A DNA stretch of 64,000 bases from Criblamydia sequanensis CRIB-18 (GCF_000750955.1 NZ_CCEJ010000003.1:496001-560000), one strand, 5' to 3'. Shown: positions 26,400 to 35,247, numbered from the stretch's first letter. Made by a program: numbers and translations. Notes: a model not told the origin generated them from the letters alone.

Positions 26400-27197
26400 A
26401 TGATTTCAAAACGATTTCAAAGTTTTTTACTTTTGTCTAGCTTATTGATATCGAAGCCTGTTTTTTGCGAGATGCCTCAACGAATCAATTTTTCAACTCC
26501 AAGCAGCAGCAATAGCAAAACAACCAATCAACCCTCAGGAAGAAATACAAATCCCGGAAACATGAGCAATCCAGGTAACGCAGGAACTAACAATTCCTCT
26601 CTCAATAAATTTAGGGATAAATACGCGCAGTTAAAAAACCAATCCGTCGATGATGGCACTATTACACAAATGGCGAGCTCTGAAAGCGATCTTATTCCTT
26701 ACGCTTTTCCCGGAATAGTCGGCTTTAAAGACGGCAGGTTAGTTGGAAGCGATCACCTCTTAAATTTAAGCGATCATATTTCTGTTTTTGCTGAAATCTC
26801 CCTCCCTGACAATCAAAAAGCGCCGGTGACCGCTAAAGAAATTGAAGAGAGAGTGAGAGAAATATTTCAAAAAAATAATATTGTTCCCCGTTCAGATGCA
26901 AGTGCCGGAAAACCGAACCTTCCTTTCTTTCATATTCTGGTGTTTGTTTTCAGCATCCCCGAAGGGTATATCTATAATGTGTCAGGAAGGCTCTTTGAAG
27001 AAGTCACCTTGCCAAGAATCAATTTGCCTGATGGCTTAACTATGCAAGCTATCACTTGGGATAGGGAAGGCTTAAGAGCAAGCTCCAAGCAAACGTTTAA
27101 AGATGAGCTTTTTGAAAGCGTCGATGAAACCGTTAATAGTTTTATCGAAAGGTTCAAGTTCTTTAGCAACATAAAAGCCACTCAACAAAACAACTAG
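26400..27197 (+). CDS. Secreted protein with Asn/Ser-rich linker, unknown function
   Basis: 265 residues from the ATG at 26400. Upstream codons in the same frame cross the palindrome and are not used. The signal peptide is MISKRFQSFLLLSSLLISKPVFC. A low-complexity linker at about 30-75 (TNQPSGRNTNPGN and similar) follows, then a globular domain. This domain has an amphipathic helix (AKEIEERVREIFQKNNIVP) and strands (FFHILVFVFSIPEGYIYNVSG). No known family recognised. It probably sits in the periplasm or on the surface. Confidence 0.72.
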   Translation: MISKRFQSFLLLSSLLISKPVFCEMPQRINFSTPSSSNSKTTNQPSGRNTNPGNMSNPGNAGTNNSSLNKFRDKYAQLKNQSVDDGTITQMASSESDLIPYAFPGIVGFKDGRLVGSDHLLNLSDHISVFAEISLPDNQKAPVTAKEIEERVREIFQKNNIVPRSDASAGKPNLPFFHILVFVFSIPEGYIYNVSGRLFEEVTLPRINLPDGLTMQAITWDREGLRASSKQTFKDELFESVDETVNSFIERFKFFSNIKATQQNN

Positions 27198-27308
27198 AAA
27201 TTGAGTAATGTTTTTATTTAACTAGTTTACTTCTATAGAGTAATTAAAAGTGTAGCTATTTTTAGTAGTTAATGTTAGTTCTAAAGAAAAATAAGAAGAG
27301 GTTATATT

Positions 27309-27836
27309 ATGTACCCGCTGCTTATGTTTTCTTTTTTCCTAATACTTACTAGTTTTTCTAACGCTGCACAACTAGACCCTTTACAACAGATTGAAAAAAC
27401 AACTTTTGAAAGTCCCGAGAAGGGCTATTCTTTTGATTACCCGGAAGATTGGCAGAAAGTCGATATCAAAGGTTTTGATATCGTTTTAAAATCTCCTGAA
27501 AATCAAGAGGGTCAATCGTTTGCAAACTTAAGTGTGATTAGCGGTCCACTACCGCCGAATGTCGATCTTGAGGTTTATACAAGAGAGAATGTGACTCATC
27601 TTGTTCTAAATAATGAGTTTATCCATAATTTTGATAATGGAACGGCAGAAATCGGAGGAGTCCCCTCAAATTGGATCTCTTATAATAGGGGAGATGATCT
27701 CACTAAAATTGTTCAATACTTCTTTGTTAAAGACAAATTGGCCTATCTTATTACAGAAGGCGCCATGACAGTCTCTTATAATGACTATAAAGAAACCTTT
27801 GATGAGATCATTAAGAGCTTTAAGTTCACAAACTAA
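27309..27836 (+). CDS. Secreted PsbP/DcrB-like domain protein
   Basis: 175 residues. The signal peptide ends near SNAAQ. The mature part begins TFESPEKGYSFDYPEDWQKVDIKGFDIVLKS and ends YKETFDEIIKSFKF. The start (Y-x-F-x-Y-P-x-x-W) and end (I-x-S-F-K-F) are the marks of the PsbP/DcrB-like fold (DUF1795-type). Members are often periplasmic with unclear roles. It is third of three envelope proteins on this strand; the 111-base AT-rich gap before it may hold its own promoter. Confidence 0.75.
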   Translation: MYPLLMFSFFLILTSFSNAAQLDPLQQIEKTTFESPEKGYSFDYPEDWQKVDIKGFDIVLKSPENQEGQSFANLSVISGPLPPNVDLEVYTRENVTHLVLNNEFIHNFDNGTAEIGGVPSNWISYNRGDDLTKIVQYFFVKDKLAYLITEGAMTVSYNDYKETFDEIIKSFKFTN

Positions 27837-27896
27837 CTGCTGGACAACCCTTCTTTAGATCGCTATAGTACCAAGGACTTATAAGGAAAGCGATCT

Positions 27897-28253
27897 ATGG
27901 AATCTCAAGATAAAAACTTAGAACTCATTCAATTTGCAGATTTTTTAAAAGTGGAGATTCGAGTTGGGACGATTGTCTCTGTCGAAGATTATCCGGAAGC
28001 TCGAAAGCCTGCCTATAAGCTTACAATTGATTTTGGAGAGCTCGGAGTAAAAAAATCATCTGCGCAAATTACCGATCGCTATCCAAAAGAAACTCTTTTA
28101 GGCAAACAAGTAATCGCCGTTGTCAATTTTCCTAAAAAGCAAATCGGTAAATTTATTTCGGAAGTCCTAACTCTTGGCTTGCCCGATGAAAATGGCCATG
28201 TCGTCTTACTTGAGCCCACTTATAAAATCCCAAATGGGGGAAGGCTTTTCTAA
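27897..28253 (+). CDS. csaA: CsaA-like tRNA-binding domain protein
   Basis: 118 residues, almost all one EMAP/tRNA-binding OB-fold. Its family blocks are FLKVEIRVGTIVSVEDYPEARKPAYKL, KSSAQITDRY and the ending LGLPDENGHVVLLEP. Bacterial CsaA is a dimer that binds tRNA and has been described as an export-related chaperone in Bacillus. A GGAAAG ribosome binding site precedes the start. It converges with the methyltransferase at 28250, overlapping by 4 bases. Confidence 0.92.
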   Translation: MESQDKNLELIQFADFLKVEIRVGTIVSVEDYPEARKPAYKLTIDFGELGVKKSSAQITDRYPKETLLGKQVIAVVNFPKKQIGKFISEVLTLGLPDENGHVVLLEPTYKIPNGGRLF

Positions 28254-29011
28254 ATTTTAACACATTCATATAAAATGAGATCCGAATTCTCATTAGCTGC
28301 AATTTTCATGTCGGATCGAAGCTGCCATTTTCCTAAAACTTTTAAATTGTTTTGGGTGAGAAGAGGGTCTATTTCATTAAACTCATAGAGTTTGACTTTA
28401 AAATCTTCGGTTTCAGTTAATTTCTTTTTGTCATCTTCCCACAGTTCATATTTGCAGACTGTGGTTTCAATTTTAGAAAGAAGATCAAAATGAGCTTTAG
28501 TCTTTAGAGTAATTTTCAAGTCACCTTTTTTAACAAATCGTTCTTTCCAAGAGTTTTGAGATTCCGATACGGCTTTTAAGGTTTCAATCTCGAATACAAA
28601 TTTGCCCCCTTCCTGTAAAGAATCGGAAATTACCTTAAGCGCAGAATTTACATCCTCGATCGAAGTTAATAAACCAAAAGAGCCGCTTGGAATGAAGATT
28701 AAGTCATAGGTATGATCGCTTGAAAAAGTTTCAAAAGAGGCTTCTTTAAGGGAAGCCTTTAATCCTTTGGCTTCACATTTTTTTTGACAAATGTCAAGCA
28801 TGTGAGGGGAGCTATCAAAGCCTTCAATCCTAAAGCCTCTTTCTAGAAACGGGATCAAAAAACGGCCCGTTCCGCACATAGGTTCAAGGATGGGACCTTT
28901 CAGGTCTTTTGCATAGCTTAAATAACATTTCAGAATTTCATCTGATACAGTCGGCTTGTCGAGTTCATAAAATTGAGAGCAAAGGCTTTGATAGGTTTTA
29001 TTCATAATCAA
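28250..29011 (-). CDS. SAM-dependent methyltransferase, class I
   Basis: 253 residues. Motif I is ILEPMCGTGRFLIPFLERG at about residues 36-54, then IEGFDSSPHMLDIC with the acidic SAM-binding residue and LIFIPSGSFGLL. The C-terminal half holds the beta-strand substrate part. The substrate is unknown. The start overlaps the proC stop by 4 bases, so it is translated as the fourth gene of the proB-proA-proC unit. Whether it has a role in proline metabolism is not shown by sequence. Confidence 0.85.
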   Translation of the reverse strand: MIMNKTYQSLCSQFYELDKPTVSDEILKCYLSYAKDLKGPILEPMCGTGRFLIPFLERGFRIEGFDSSPHMLDICQKKCEAKGLKASLKEASFETFSSDHTYDLIFIPSGSFGLLTSIEDVNSALKVISDSLQEGGKFVFEIETLKAVSESQNSWKERFVKKGDLKITLKTKAHFDLLSKIETTVCKYELWEDDKKKLTETEDFKVKLYEFNEIDPLLTQNNLKVLGKWQLRSDMKIAANENSDLILYECVKI

Positions 29012-29808
29012 TCTGAAGAAAGCTCATTTGTTCTCTCAAAACAAGCCAAGAAGACATTGATAATGCCCGACCTGACATTTAAATCTTCTAGAGCAAGAAG
29101 CCCGGCAATCGTGGTTCCAGCAGGAGATGAAATCTGCCATTTGATTTCTCCGGGATGCTTATCGCTATTTTCTAAAAGGCATAAACTTCCTTTCACCATT
29201 TGTTTGACAATTTGCTCAGAATCTTTAGCGTTAAAGCCCATAGCAATGCCGGCTTCCACCATTGATTCTATCATGACAAGAACAAAAGCCGGACCCGAGC
29301 CGCCTAATGCTGTAAAAGCATTAATTTTTTCTTCAGAAAGCCAAAACACCTTTCCTAAAGGATCAGAGAGACTTAAAAGCTGCATAATCTCATTTTCTGA
29401 AAGTTTGCTATCCGGGGTAAGACCCACTAGCCCTTCACCTTTTGTAATCGCAAGATTAGGCATCATCCGAATGATTCGGGTATTTGGAAAATAGGTTTTC
29501 AGGGTATTAATGGTTGTGCCGGCGAGCAAACTAATGAGGGTTTGCTCGGTAAGAAGACTGCCAATTAGAGGAGCTGCTTCCTTTAAACTCTGCGGTTTAA
29601 TGGCTAAAATCACAATATCGGCATTATCAATTGCCGTCTTCAAGTCGGGACAGGCTTTTCCAAAACCCTTCTGTTCAAGAGAAAGAGCTTTATCGTAATG
29701 ATGATCATACAAAAAAAGGTTATAGCTTTGCGATAGCCTCTCAGCTAAACCGCGGCCCATAGTTCCCGTGCCGATAATTGCAATATTATTTCCGGATAGC
29801 ATAATCAC
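29008..29808 (-). CDS. proC: Pyrroline-5-carboxylate reductase
   Basis: 266 residues. The nucleotide-binding start is IAIIGTGTMGRGLAERL, then VILAIKPQ. The C-terminal signature region has GSGPAFVLVMIESMVEAGIAMGF and SPAGTTIAGL. It reduces P5C to proline. It overlaps the end of proA by 23 bases (or 17 from a second ATG), so it is coupled. It completes a three-step glutamate-to-proline route encoded in one operon. Confidence 0.95.
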   Translation of the reverse strand: MIMLSGNNIAIIGTGTMGRGLAERLSQSYNLFLYDHHYDKALSLEQKGFGKACPDLKTAIDNADIVILAIKPQSLKEAAPLIGSLLTEQTLISLLAGTTINTLKTYFPNTRIIRMMPNLAITKGEGLVGLTPDSKLSENEIMQLLSLSDPLGKVFWLSEEKINAFTALGGSGPAFVLVMIESMVEAGIAMGFNAKDSEQIVKQMVKGSLCLLENSDKHPGEIKWQISSPAGTTIAGLLALEDLNVRSGIINVFLACFERTNELSSD

Positions 29809-31033
29809 CTCTAATTATCCATTTATACGATGTCAACTCTTTTAATCCCATAGGGCCTCTTGCATGCAATTTTTGTGTGCTAATAGCAACTTCAGACCCT
29901 AAACCTAACTGGCTTCCATCCGTAAACCGTGTCGATGCATTTACGTAAACCGCTGCCGAGTCAATGCTTGCTACAAAATCCTCGGCATTTTTCCGGTTTT
30001 CGGTCAAAATGCCATCGCTATGACCTGTGCTATGAAGCAATATATGCGAAATGGCTTCATCACAATTTTTAACTACCTTTATTCCCAAGACAAGGCTTAG
30101 CCATTCCGTATCCCAATCCTTTTCTTCAGCAAGAGAGGCCGGAGTGGTATCTTTCACGTATTCCAGGCTTTTAGCATCCAGTTTAAAACTAACTCCTAGA
30201 GACTTAAGTATATCTGCAACTTTGGGGATAAAGCTCGAAGCAATAGCCTCATGAACAAGTAATGTGTCTAAGGCATTGCAAACGCTCGGTCTTTGCGTTT
30301 TGGCATTTATAATGACTTTTAGAGATTTTTCCAAGTCTGCTGTCTCATCAACAAATAAATGGCAAATCCCAATGCCGCCTGTGATCACAGGAATAGTGCT
30401 GTTTTCCCGGCAATAACGATGAAGCGCTTCTCCTCCTCTTGGAATAATTAAATCGATAAAATCATGAAGACGCAGCATTTTTAAAACTTCGCTTCGATCG
30501 CTAGTTGAAATAAGCTGAACAGCGTTTTCCGGTAAGCCTGATTGACTTAAGGCTTTTCGAATCAATCGGCTAAGTTCGATATTGGTCCTAAGTGTCTCAG
30601 AGCCTCCTCTTAAAATGCAAGCGTTGCCGGACTTTAGGCAAAGCACACTGATGTCTAGTGTGACATTCGGTCTTGATTCGTAAATCACGCCGATAACGCC
30701 AATCGGGGTCCGGCATTTCTCTATTTCTAAATCATGATGTCGGTATTTTTCAAAACACTCTCCGATGGGATCCGGGAGTTCAATCACTTTTTCAATGTCG
30801 GCAATAAGGCCCTTAATTCGATTTTGAAGAGAAAGTCTATCTATTAAAGCTTCCCTTAAACCCTTTTTTATCGCTTCATCAATGTCTTTTTGATTGGCTT
30901 CTAAAATAGCCTTTTCTTCTTCTTTAAGAAGCGAAATAAGCTTCATTAAAGCCTCATTTTTTTGTTTATCTGAAGCTTTTGCCATTTGAGGACAGCTAAG
31001 TTTTGCCTTTTTGGCAAGTTGTTCAACATTCAT
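29786..31033 (-). CDS. proA: Gamma-glutamyl phosphate reductase
   Basis: 415 residues, the normal length. The blocks seen are CRTPIGVIGVIYESRPNVTLD, ACILRGGSE, and the catalytic Cys in RPSVCNALDTLLVH. It reduces gamma-glutamyl phosphate to glutamate semialdehyde, step two of proline synthesis. It overlaps proB by 4 bases (ATGA). No frameshift or missing core motif is seen. Confidence 0.96.
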   Translation of the reverse strand: MNVEQLAKKAKLSCPQMAKASDKQKNEALMKLISLLKEEEKAILEANQKDIDEAIKKGLREALIDRLSLQNRIKGLIADIEKVIELPDPIGECFEKYRHHDLEIEKCRTPIGVIGVIYESRPNVTLDISVLCLKSGNACILRGGSETLRTNIELSRLIRKALSQSGLPENAVQLISTSDRSEVLKMLRLHDFIDLIIPRGGEALHRYCRENSTIPVITGGIGICHLFVDETADLEKSLKVIINAKTQRPSVCNALDTLLVHEAIASSFIPKVADILKSLGVSFKLDAKSLEYVKDTTPASLAEEKDWDTEWLSLVLGIKVVKNCDEAISHILLHSTGHSDGILTENRKNAEDFVASIDSAAVYVNASTRFTDGSQLGLGSEVAISTQKLHARGPMGLKELTSYKWIIRGDYAIRK

Positions 31034-32160
31034 GATAAAGACTCTTCCTCTTTGGACTTAACTCTTGTCATATTCGTTCTATGTATAATTTCCCCGCCAT
31101 AACTATAGCCTAGGATATCTTCTATTTTTTTAGAGTGGACCCCAATTATTTTTTCAATTTCATCTTTTCCATAATTGGTAATGCCAACTGCCAATAATTT
31201 AGATTTTGAGTCTATTAAATGAACAATAGCGCCACGCTCAAAAGGTCCTTTTACTTTTGCGATCCCAGGCGGTAAAAGACTTGCACCATGATGAAGAATC
31301 TTATCTGATGCGCCTTCATCCAATTCAATAACCCCTTGCGGCTTCTCCGATAAAAGCCATCTTTTTCGGCTCTCTTGCAAGGTGATCTCTGTTTGAAATA
31401 AAGTGCCGTGAGCTTTACCTTCTACTAACTCTAATAAAATATTCGGGACTTTTGATGAGGCGATGATTGTTGGCGTTCCCCATTGAGAGGCTCTTTTTGC
31501 AGCTTCAATTTTTGTTAACATGCCGCCTGTCCCAAGAGAAGTTGAAGTGCCTTTAGCAAGAGCCATAATTGACTCATCAATATGTTTAACTAAGGGAATT
31601 AATTTAGCATTAGAATTAAGTCTTGGATCCGCAGTAAAGAGTCCTTCTTGGTCGGTTAATAAGATCAAAAGATCGGCTGCCACAAGATTAGATACTAATG
31701 CTGCTAAATTATCATTATCGCCCACTCTAATTTCTTTTGTCGCCACAGTATCGTTTTCATTAATTACAGGGATAATTCTATGCTGTAAAAGGCAGTTAAG
31801 CGTGTCTCTCGCATTAAGATATCGTTTTCTATTTGAAATGTCGTCTCTTGTTAGAAGAATTTGCGCAACATGAATTTCATGAAGGCCAAATAACTCTTTC
31901 CAGACAAGCATCAGCTCAACTTGGCCTATGCTTGCAAACATTTGTTTTTTTGGGAGGGTTCGATCCACACTTGGATTTTTTAAGAGTTCTTTGCCTGCGC
32001 AAATAGCGCCCGATGAAACAAGGATCACTTCGAAATTATTTTCATGGAGTTTGGAAAGCTGGGAAGCTAATCCCAGCATAAATTTACGAGAAAGTTGACT
32101 CCCGCCTTGCGTTAAGGTGCTAGTCCCGACCTTAACCACAATTCTTTTTAGCTTTTTCAT
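31030..32160 (-). CDS. proB: Glutamate 5-kinase with PUA domain
   Basis: 376 residues. The amino-acid kinase domain has KRIVVKVGTSTLT at the start, VSSGAICAG, VINENDTVAT, and GTGGMLTKIEAAKRAS. A PUA domain at about 275-365 includes LLPPGIAKVKGPFERGAIV. The two-domain form is the E. coli type, which is subject to proline feedback. It phosphorylates glutamate and is first in the proB-proA-proC-methyltransferase operon. The upstream 300 bases hold no recognisable riboswitch. Confidence 0.96.
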   Translation of the reverse strand: MKKLKRIVVKVGTSTLTQGGSQLSRKFMLGLASQLSKLHENNFEVILVSSGAICAGKELLKNPSVDRTLPKKQMFASIGQVELMLVWKELFGLHEIHVAQILLTRDDISNRKRYLNARDTLNCLLQHRIIPVINENDTVATKEIRVGDNDNLAALVSNLVAADLLILLTDQEGLFTADPRLNSNAKLIPLVKHIDESIMALAKGTSTSLGTGGMLTKIEAAKRASQWGTPTIIASSKVPNILLELVEGKAHGTLFQTEITLQESRKRWLLSEKPQGVIELDEGASDKILHHGASLLPPGIAKVKGPFERGAIVHLIDSKSKLLAVGITNYGKDEIEKIIGVHSKKIEDILGYSYGGEIIHRTNMTRVKSKEEESLS

Positions 32161-32460
32161 TTTTTAACCCGCTTCTAAAAAGCAATAAATAATTTTAAAC
32201 AATAAATATGGCTATCTTTTTTTGAGATACAGATAGCAAAGAATCGGTAAAAAGCGACAAACACCTTTTTTAAATCAAAGGAAATGATCAGGAAAAAATA
32301 ACCCCTAAAGGGGGAAAAGAGGGGAAGGAGGAGTCTTCTTGAAAGAGTAAGAACAAAAAAACTGATCGAATTTCATCTTTTGTCTCAACATTATTTGGTT
32401 TCTTTCATTCTAACCAAAGCCCTGTCCTAAAGTAAACCGATAATAATAAAAAAAACCCTA
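32161..32460. other. Divergent intergenic region between proB and the MerR gene
   Basis: No gene is seen. It should hold the proB promoter. A short C-rich/G-rich inverted repeat (CCCC-TAAA-GGGG at about 32302-32313) followed by T-rich DNA on the reverse strand could be a weak attenuator hairpin, but the stem is only 4-5 bp. I found no T-box-like specifier or antiterminator sequence. Confidence 0.4.
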
Positions 32461-32491
32461 TTGACTATCACGTAACGTCATAGTTTATAAT
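32461..32491 (+). promoter_or_regulatory. MerR-type promoter with operator palindrome in a 19-base spacer
   Basis: -35 TTGACT at 32461-32466, exactly 19 bases, and -10 TATAAT at 32486-32491. The over-long spacer is the hallmark of promoters activated by MerR-family proteins. The spacer region 32464-32484 is an almost perfect palindrome: ACTAT-x-ACGT-x-ACGT-x-ATAGT, symmetric at all but the central base and one pair of positions. It lies 31 bases before the merR-type gene, so autoregulation is likely. Confidence 0.8.
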
Positions 32492-32521
32492 GTTAGCCAT
32501 TACCTTTTAAGAAGGAGAACT

Positions 32522-33286
32522 ATGGCTTACACAGTTAAAAAATTAGCAAAAATATCGGGGGTGAGTGTTCGAACCCTTCACTATTATGATGAGATTGGTT
32601 TGCTTAAGCCGGCCTATACCGAGGCCAACGGATATCGCTATTATGAAGAAAAGGAGATGCTGCAGCTTCAGCAGATCCTTTTTTTTAGAGAGCTTGGATT
32701 CGAGCTAAAAAAAATTCAAAAAATCTTAGTAAAAGGAAAATTCGACCAAGTCGCAGCCCTTCATTCTCATAGAAAAATCTTACAAACCAACATAGAAAGA
32801 ACAAAAGAATTAATAAAAACTATCGACAAGACAATTAACCATTTATCAGGAGAGAAAAAAATGAAGGATTCAGAAATATATCATGGCTTTAGCAAAGAAA
32901 AGCAAAAAGAGTATGAAAAACAAATTATTGAACGCTTTGGAGAAGAAGGGAAGGTTCTGATTGAGGAAAGCCATCAAAAAGTAAAAAATTGGGGTAAGCC
33001 TGAGTGGGAAAAATCTCGTAAGGAATTTGCCGAGATTTGCACTGAATTGGCCGAAATGATGAAAAAAAACATAAAGCCTGATGCGAAAGAGGTGCAAGCT
33101 GTTATTCGCCGGCATTATCAATGGCTAACTCAATTTTGGACACCTACGAAAGAGTCTTACTCTGGCCATGGTAAGTTCATTGCAGATAGCAATCTTGGTG
33201 AGGCCTACAAAGCTTACCACCTGCAAATGCCGGAATTTATTTCAGCGGCAATTCAAATATTTGCTGCAAAAGAACTCATTAAATAG
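32522..33286 (+). CDS. MerR-family transcriptional regulator with TipAS ligand-binding domain
   Basis: 254 residues. The winged-helix start YTVKKLAKISGVSVRTLHYYDEIGLL is followed by GYRYYEEKEMLQLQQILFFRELGF, which is classic MerR. A dimerisation helix runs to about 120. The C-terminal domain at about 130-250 has the TipAS pattern (AEICTELAEMMKKNI, IRRHYQWLTQFWTPTKESY, GHGKFIADSNLGEAY). Known: TipAS domains bind antibiotics or other hydrophobic ligands and switch the promoter on. A strong GAAGGAG site precedes the ATG. The gene is 8 bases from the metalloprotease gene and shares its operon. Confidence 0.92.
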   Translation: MAYTVKKLAKISGVSVRTLHYYDEIGLLKPAYTEANGYRYYEEKEMLQLQQILFFRELGFELKKIQKILVKGKFDQVAALHSHRKILQTNIERTKELIKTIDKTINHLSGEKKMKDSEIYHGFSKEKQKEYEKQIIERFGEEGKVLIEESHQKVKNWGKPEWEKSRKEFAEICTELAEMMKKNIKPDAKEVQAVIRRHYQWLTQFWTPTKESYSGHGKFIADSNLGEAYKAYHLQMPEFISAAIQIFAAKELIK

Positions 33287-33294
33287 GAGGAAAT

Positions 33295-34167
33295 GTGAAA
33301 ATAGAAATTTGTAATACACTAGCTATTTTGGATGAAGTCAAAGAGCTTGACTTAGAGGAGCGACAAGCGCTCTGGCAGGGACGCGTTGTGTCAACTTTTC
33401 AACCTATGACGCAAATAGCACCCATCGACTTTGTTGCTATGGGAGCGTGTGATATCAACACAAAGAGGAGCTTTTACGAAAATTCTATAGATGCTCTCCT
33501 AGAAGGAAAGATAATCGATAGAATCCAGGCTGCATTAGAGAAAGCCCTTATAGCTTTTAAAGAAAAGGGAGGCTTTCGTTTTCCTGATACTCTTCATGTA
33601 GGGGTATTTGTAAGTGACGGGAAAAATTTCATTCTTGAAAACCTAAATCACGGATTTATCGGTTTTGGTGGCATACCTGGCTTTATTATTATAATTCTTT
33701 CTCCGACAGATTATGTCCTAAAATGCCTGGAAGCTCTTGTGGTCCATGAGTTTCATCACAATATACGCTTCCTGATAGAACCATGGCCTAAAGATATGAA
33801 TATCTCTGTTGGTAAATATCTTCTCGATGAAGGAATGGCGGAGGCTTTTGCAGCAGAGTTATACAGTGAGAAATATATTGGACCTCAAACGATTGGATTA
33901 TCGGAAGAAGAACTCTTAAAGGCAGGAGATATTATTTTGCCTCATATGGCAGAAAAAGGTTTTCAAAAAGCGAGCAGCTATTTATTTGGGGATGCGATGG
34001 CAGATGTATTTAATTATCCTAAAACGGGCTTGCCTCACGGAGCTGGCTATGCTGTAGGGTATTGGCTTATCAAAACCTATTTAAAAAAGACAGGCAGAGA
34101 TATTTTTGAAGCCACATTGGAAGGATCTGAGAATATTTTGCAAGAGATCGGGGTTGTTCATTCATAG
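33295..34167 (+). CDS. DUF2268-type predicted zinc metalloprotease
   Basis: 290 residues from a GTG with a perfect AGGAGG ribosome binding site 6 bases upstream. The zinc motif HEFHH is at 151-155 (HExxH), and a downstream Glu in LLDEGMAEAFA (179-183) is the likely third ligand. Overall shape and the AVGYWLIKTYLKKTGRDIFEAT end match the DUF2268 family, common in Bacillus. There is no signal peptide. Its place in one operon with a MerR/TipAS regulator suggests induction by a small molecule. The strong Shine-Dalgarno sites of both genes differ from the weak ones around, which hints at recent transfer from Firmicutes. Confidence 0.85.
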   Translation: MKIEICNTLAILDEVKELDLEERQALWQGRVVSTFQPMTQIAPIDFVAMGACDINTKRSFYENSIDALLEGKIIDRIQAALEKALIAFKEKGGFRFPDTLHVGVFVSDGKNFILENLNHGFIGFGGIPGFIIIILSPTDYVLKCLEALVVHEFHHNIRFLIEPWPKDMNISVGKYLLDEGMAEAFAAELYSEKYIGPQTIGLSEEELLKAGDIILPHMAEKGFQKASSYLFGDAMADVFNYPKTGLPHGAGYAVGYWLIKTYLKKTGRDIFEATLEGSENILQEIGVVHS

Positions 34168-34253
34168 CGTTTACTAAAACCAAAGAAGTTCTGAAAGGAC
34201 CTCTTTTTTCAAAAACTAGAAGGGATGAAGTAAGCTGTTATTAATCATCTCTT

Positions 34254-34952
34254 TTAGCCTTTCTTCCTTCTTGTTAAACCAAGTTGTTCTCTAAAGTCCT
34301 TTGATAGCCTAAAAAAACGATCCGCCGGGTATGATCCTTCGTAATCATAGGTAATGAATTTATTCTTTAGTAAAAACTCAATCATTTTTTCCGAAATGGG
34401 GAATGATATCAGTGAAGTTAAATCTTCCAAAATAATGGACTGCTTACTCGCAATGACAGCAAGTATTTTTACAGCGCAAGAGTTACAGGTTTGTTTTACT
34501 TGAATATTATCCCAGAGTAAACTGGCGTAGCGCCCAAATTCTGCAAAAGTTAGATGGGATTTTTTCAATTCTCTTACAACATCTTTTCTAATATCCTCAT
34601 CATTTTTTTCATTTATGAGAATTTTATTGTACATCTTTTCAACCTCTTCCCGCAAATTTGGGTTTTTATCCCAATATTTGTAGGAAGCTTCAAGAAGAGC
34701 CCCTAAAAGGCTACCCGGATAAACATCACGATCGGCTAAGGGATCAACACGCAAAAGTTCTATTGCTAGTGGAATTAAATATTCAATCCCAATATCTTGG
34801 GAAATCAGACGCAACAAGTCGCTTCCTTTTAAATCCATTAGAGGAACCCGACGAAGTTGGAGACACTTATTTTCCAGAGAAGAATCACTTTTAGGTTCTC
34901 CCCAATCTGAATTTTCTAAGTCCTGAAGAGATTTATTAAGGTCGAATTTCAT
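34254..34952 (-). CDS. CdiI-like contact-dependent inhibition immunity protein (orphan)
   Basis: 232 residues. The first 100 match the pattern I remember for the CdiI_2 immunity family: SLQDLENSDWGEP, CLQLRRVPLMDL, LLRLISQDIGIEYLIPLAIELL, then DPLADRDVYPGSLLGALL. The second half (about 110-232) is a separate helical part with a Cys pair (QTCNSCAVK) and no family I recognise. Known: such proteins protect against the toxin tip of a CdiA or related polymorphic toxin. No toxin gene lies in this window, so it is an orphan. It could act as antidote to toxins of competing bacteria in the same amoeba. Confidence 0.65.
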   Translation of the reverse strand: MKFDLNKSLQDLENSDWGEPKSDSSLENKCLQLRRVPLMDLKGSDLLRLISQDIGIEYLIPLAIELLRVDPLADRDVYPGSLLGALLEASYKYWDKNPNLREEVEKMYNKILINEKNDEDIRKDVVRELKKSHLTFAEFGRYASLLWDNIQVKQTCNSCAVKILAVIASKQSIILEDLTSLISFPISEKMIEFLLKNKFITYDYEGSYPADRFFRLSKDFREQLGLTRRKKG

Positions 34953-35247
34953 GGATATTCCTTAATTTCGATTGTCACGTTGAAGCAATCGCCAAATAAT
35001 TGATGGATTCATACCTATAAGCTTGGAATAGCAGCAGTTTATTTCCACTCGTAATCAAATGAATAATGTCTTATTTTTGATTTCTTTTAAGTTTATGAGA
35101 AATTAGTTAAAAATCGTTTCAATAATATTATTTTTATAATTAAAGTCAACATTCCGTAGGTAAGAGGGCTTCTCTTAAGACCTCTTTTAAAAGATTTTCA
35201 ATTAAGATCTTTCAAGATATAATTTGCGTTTTATAGAGTATGGAGTC

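Noticed and set aside
28973-29494. A 173-codon forward frame across proC
   Set aside because: It is antisense to proC and the start of the methyltransferase, both with clear family motifs; it has no similarity of its own.
32161-32460. A T-box or proline riboswitch upstream of proB
   Set aside because: No specifier loop, no conserved T-box sequence and no convincing terminator/antiterminator pair; only a 4-5-bp C/G stem.
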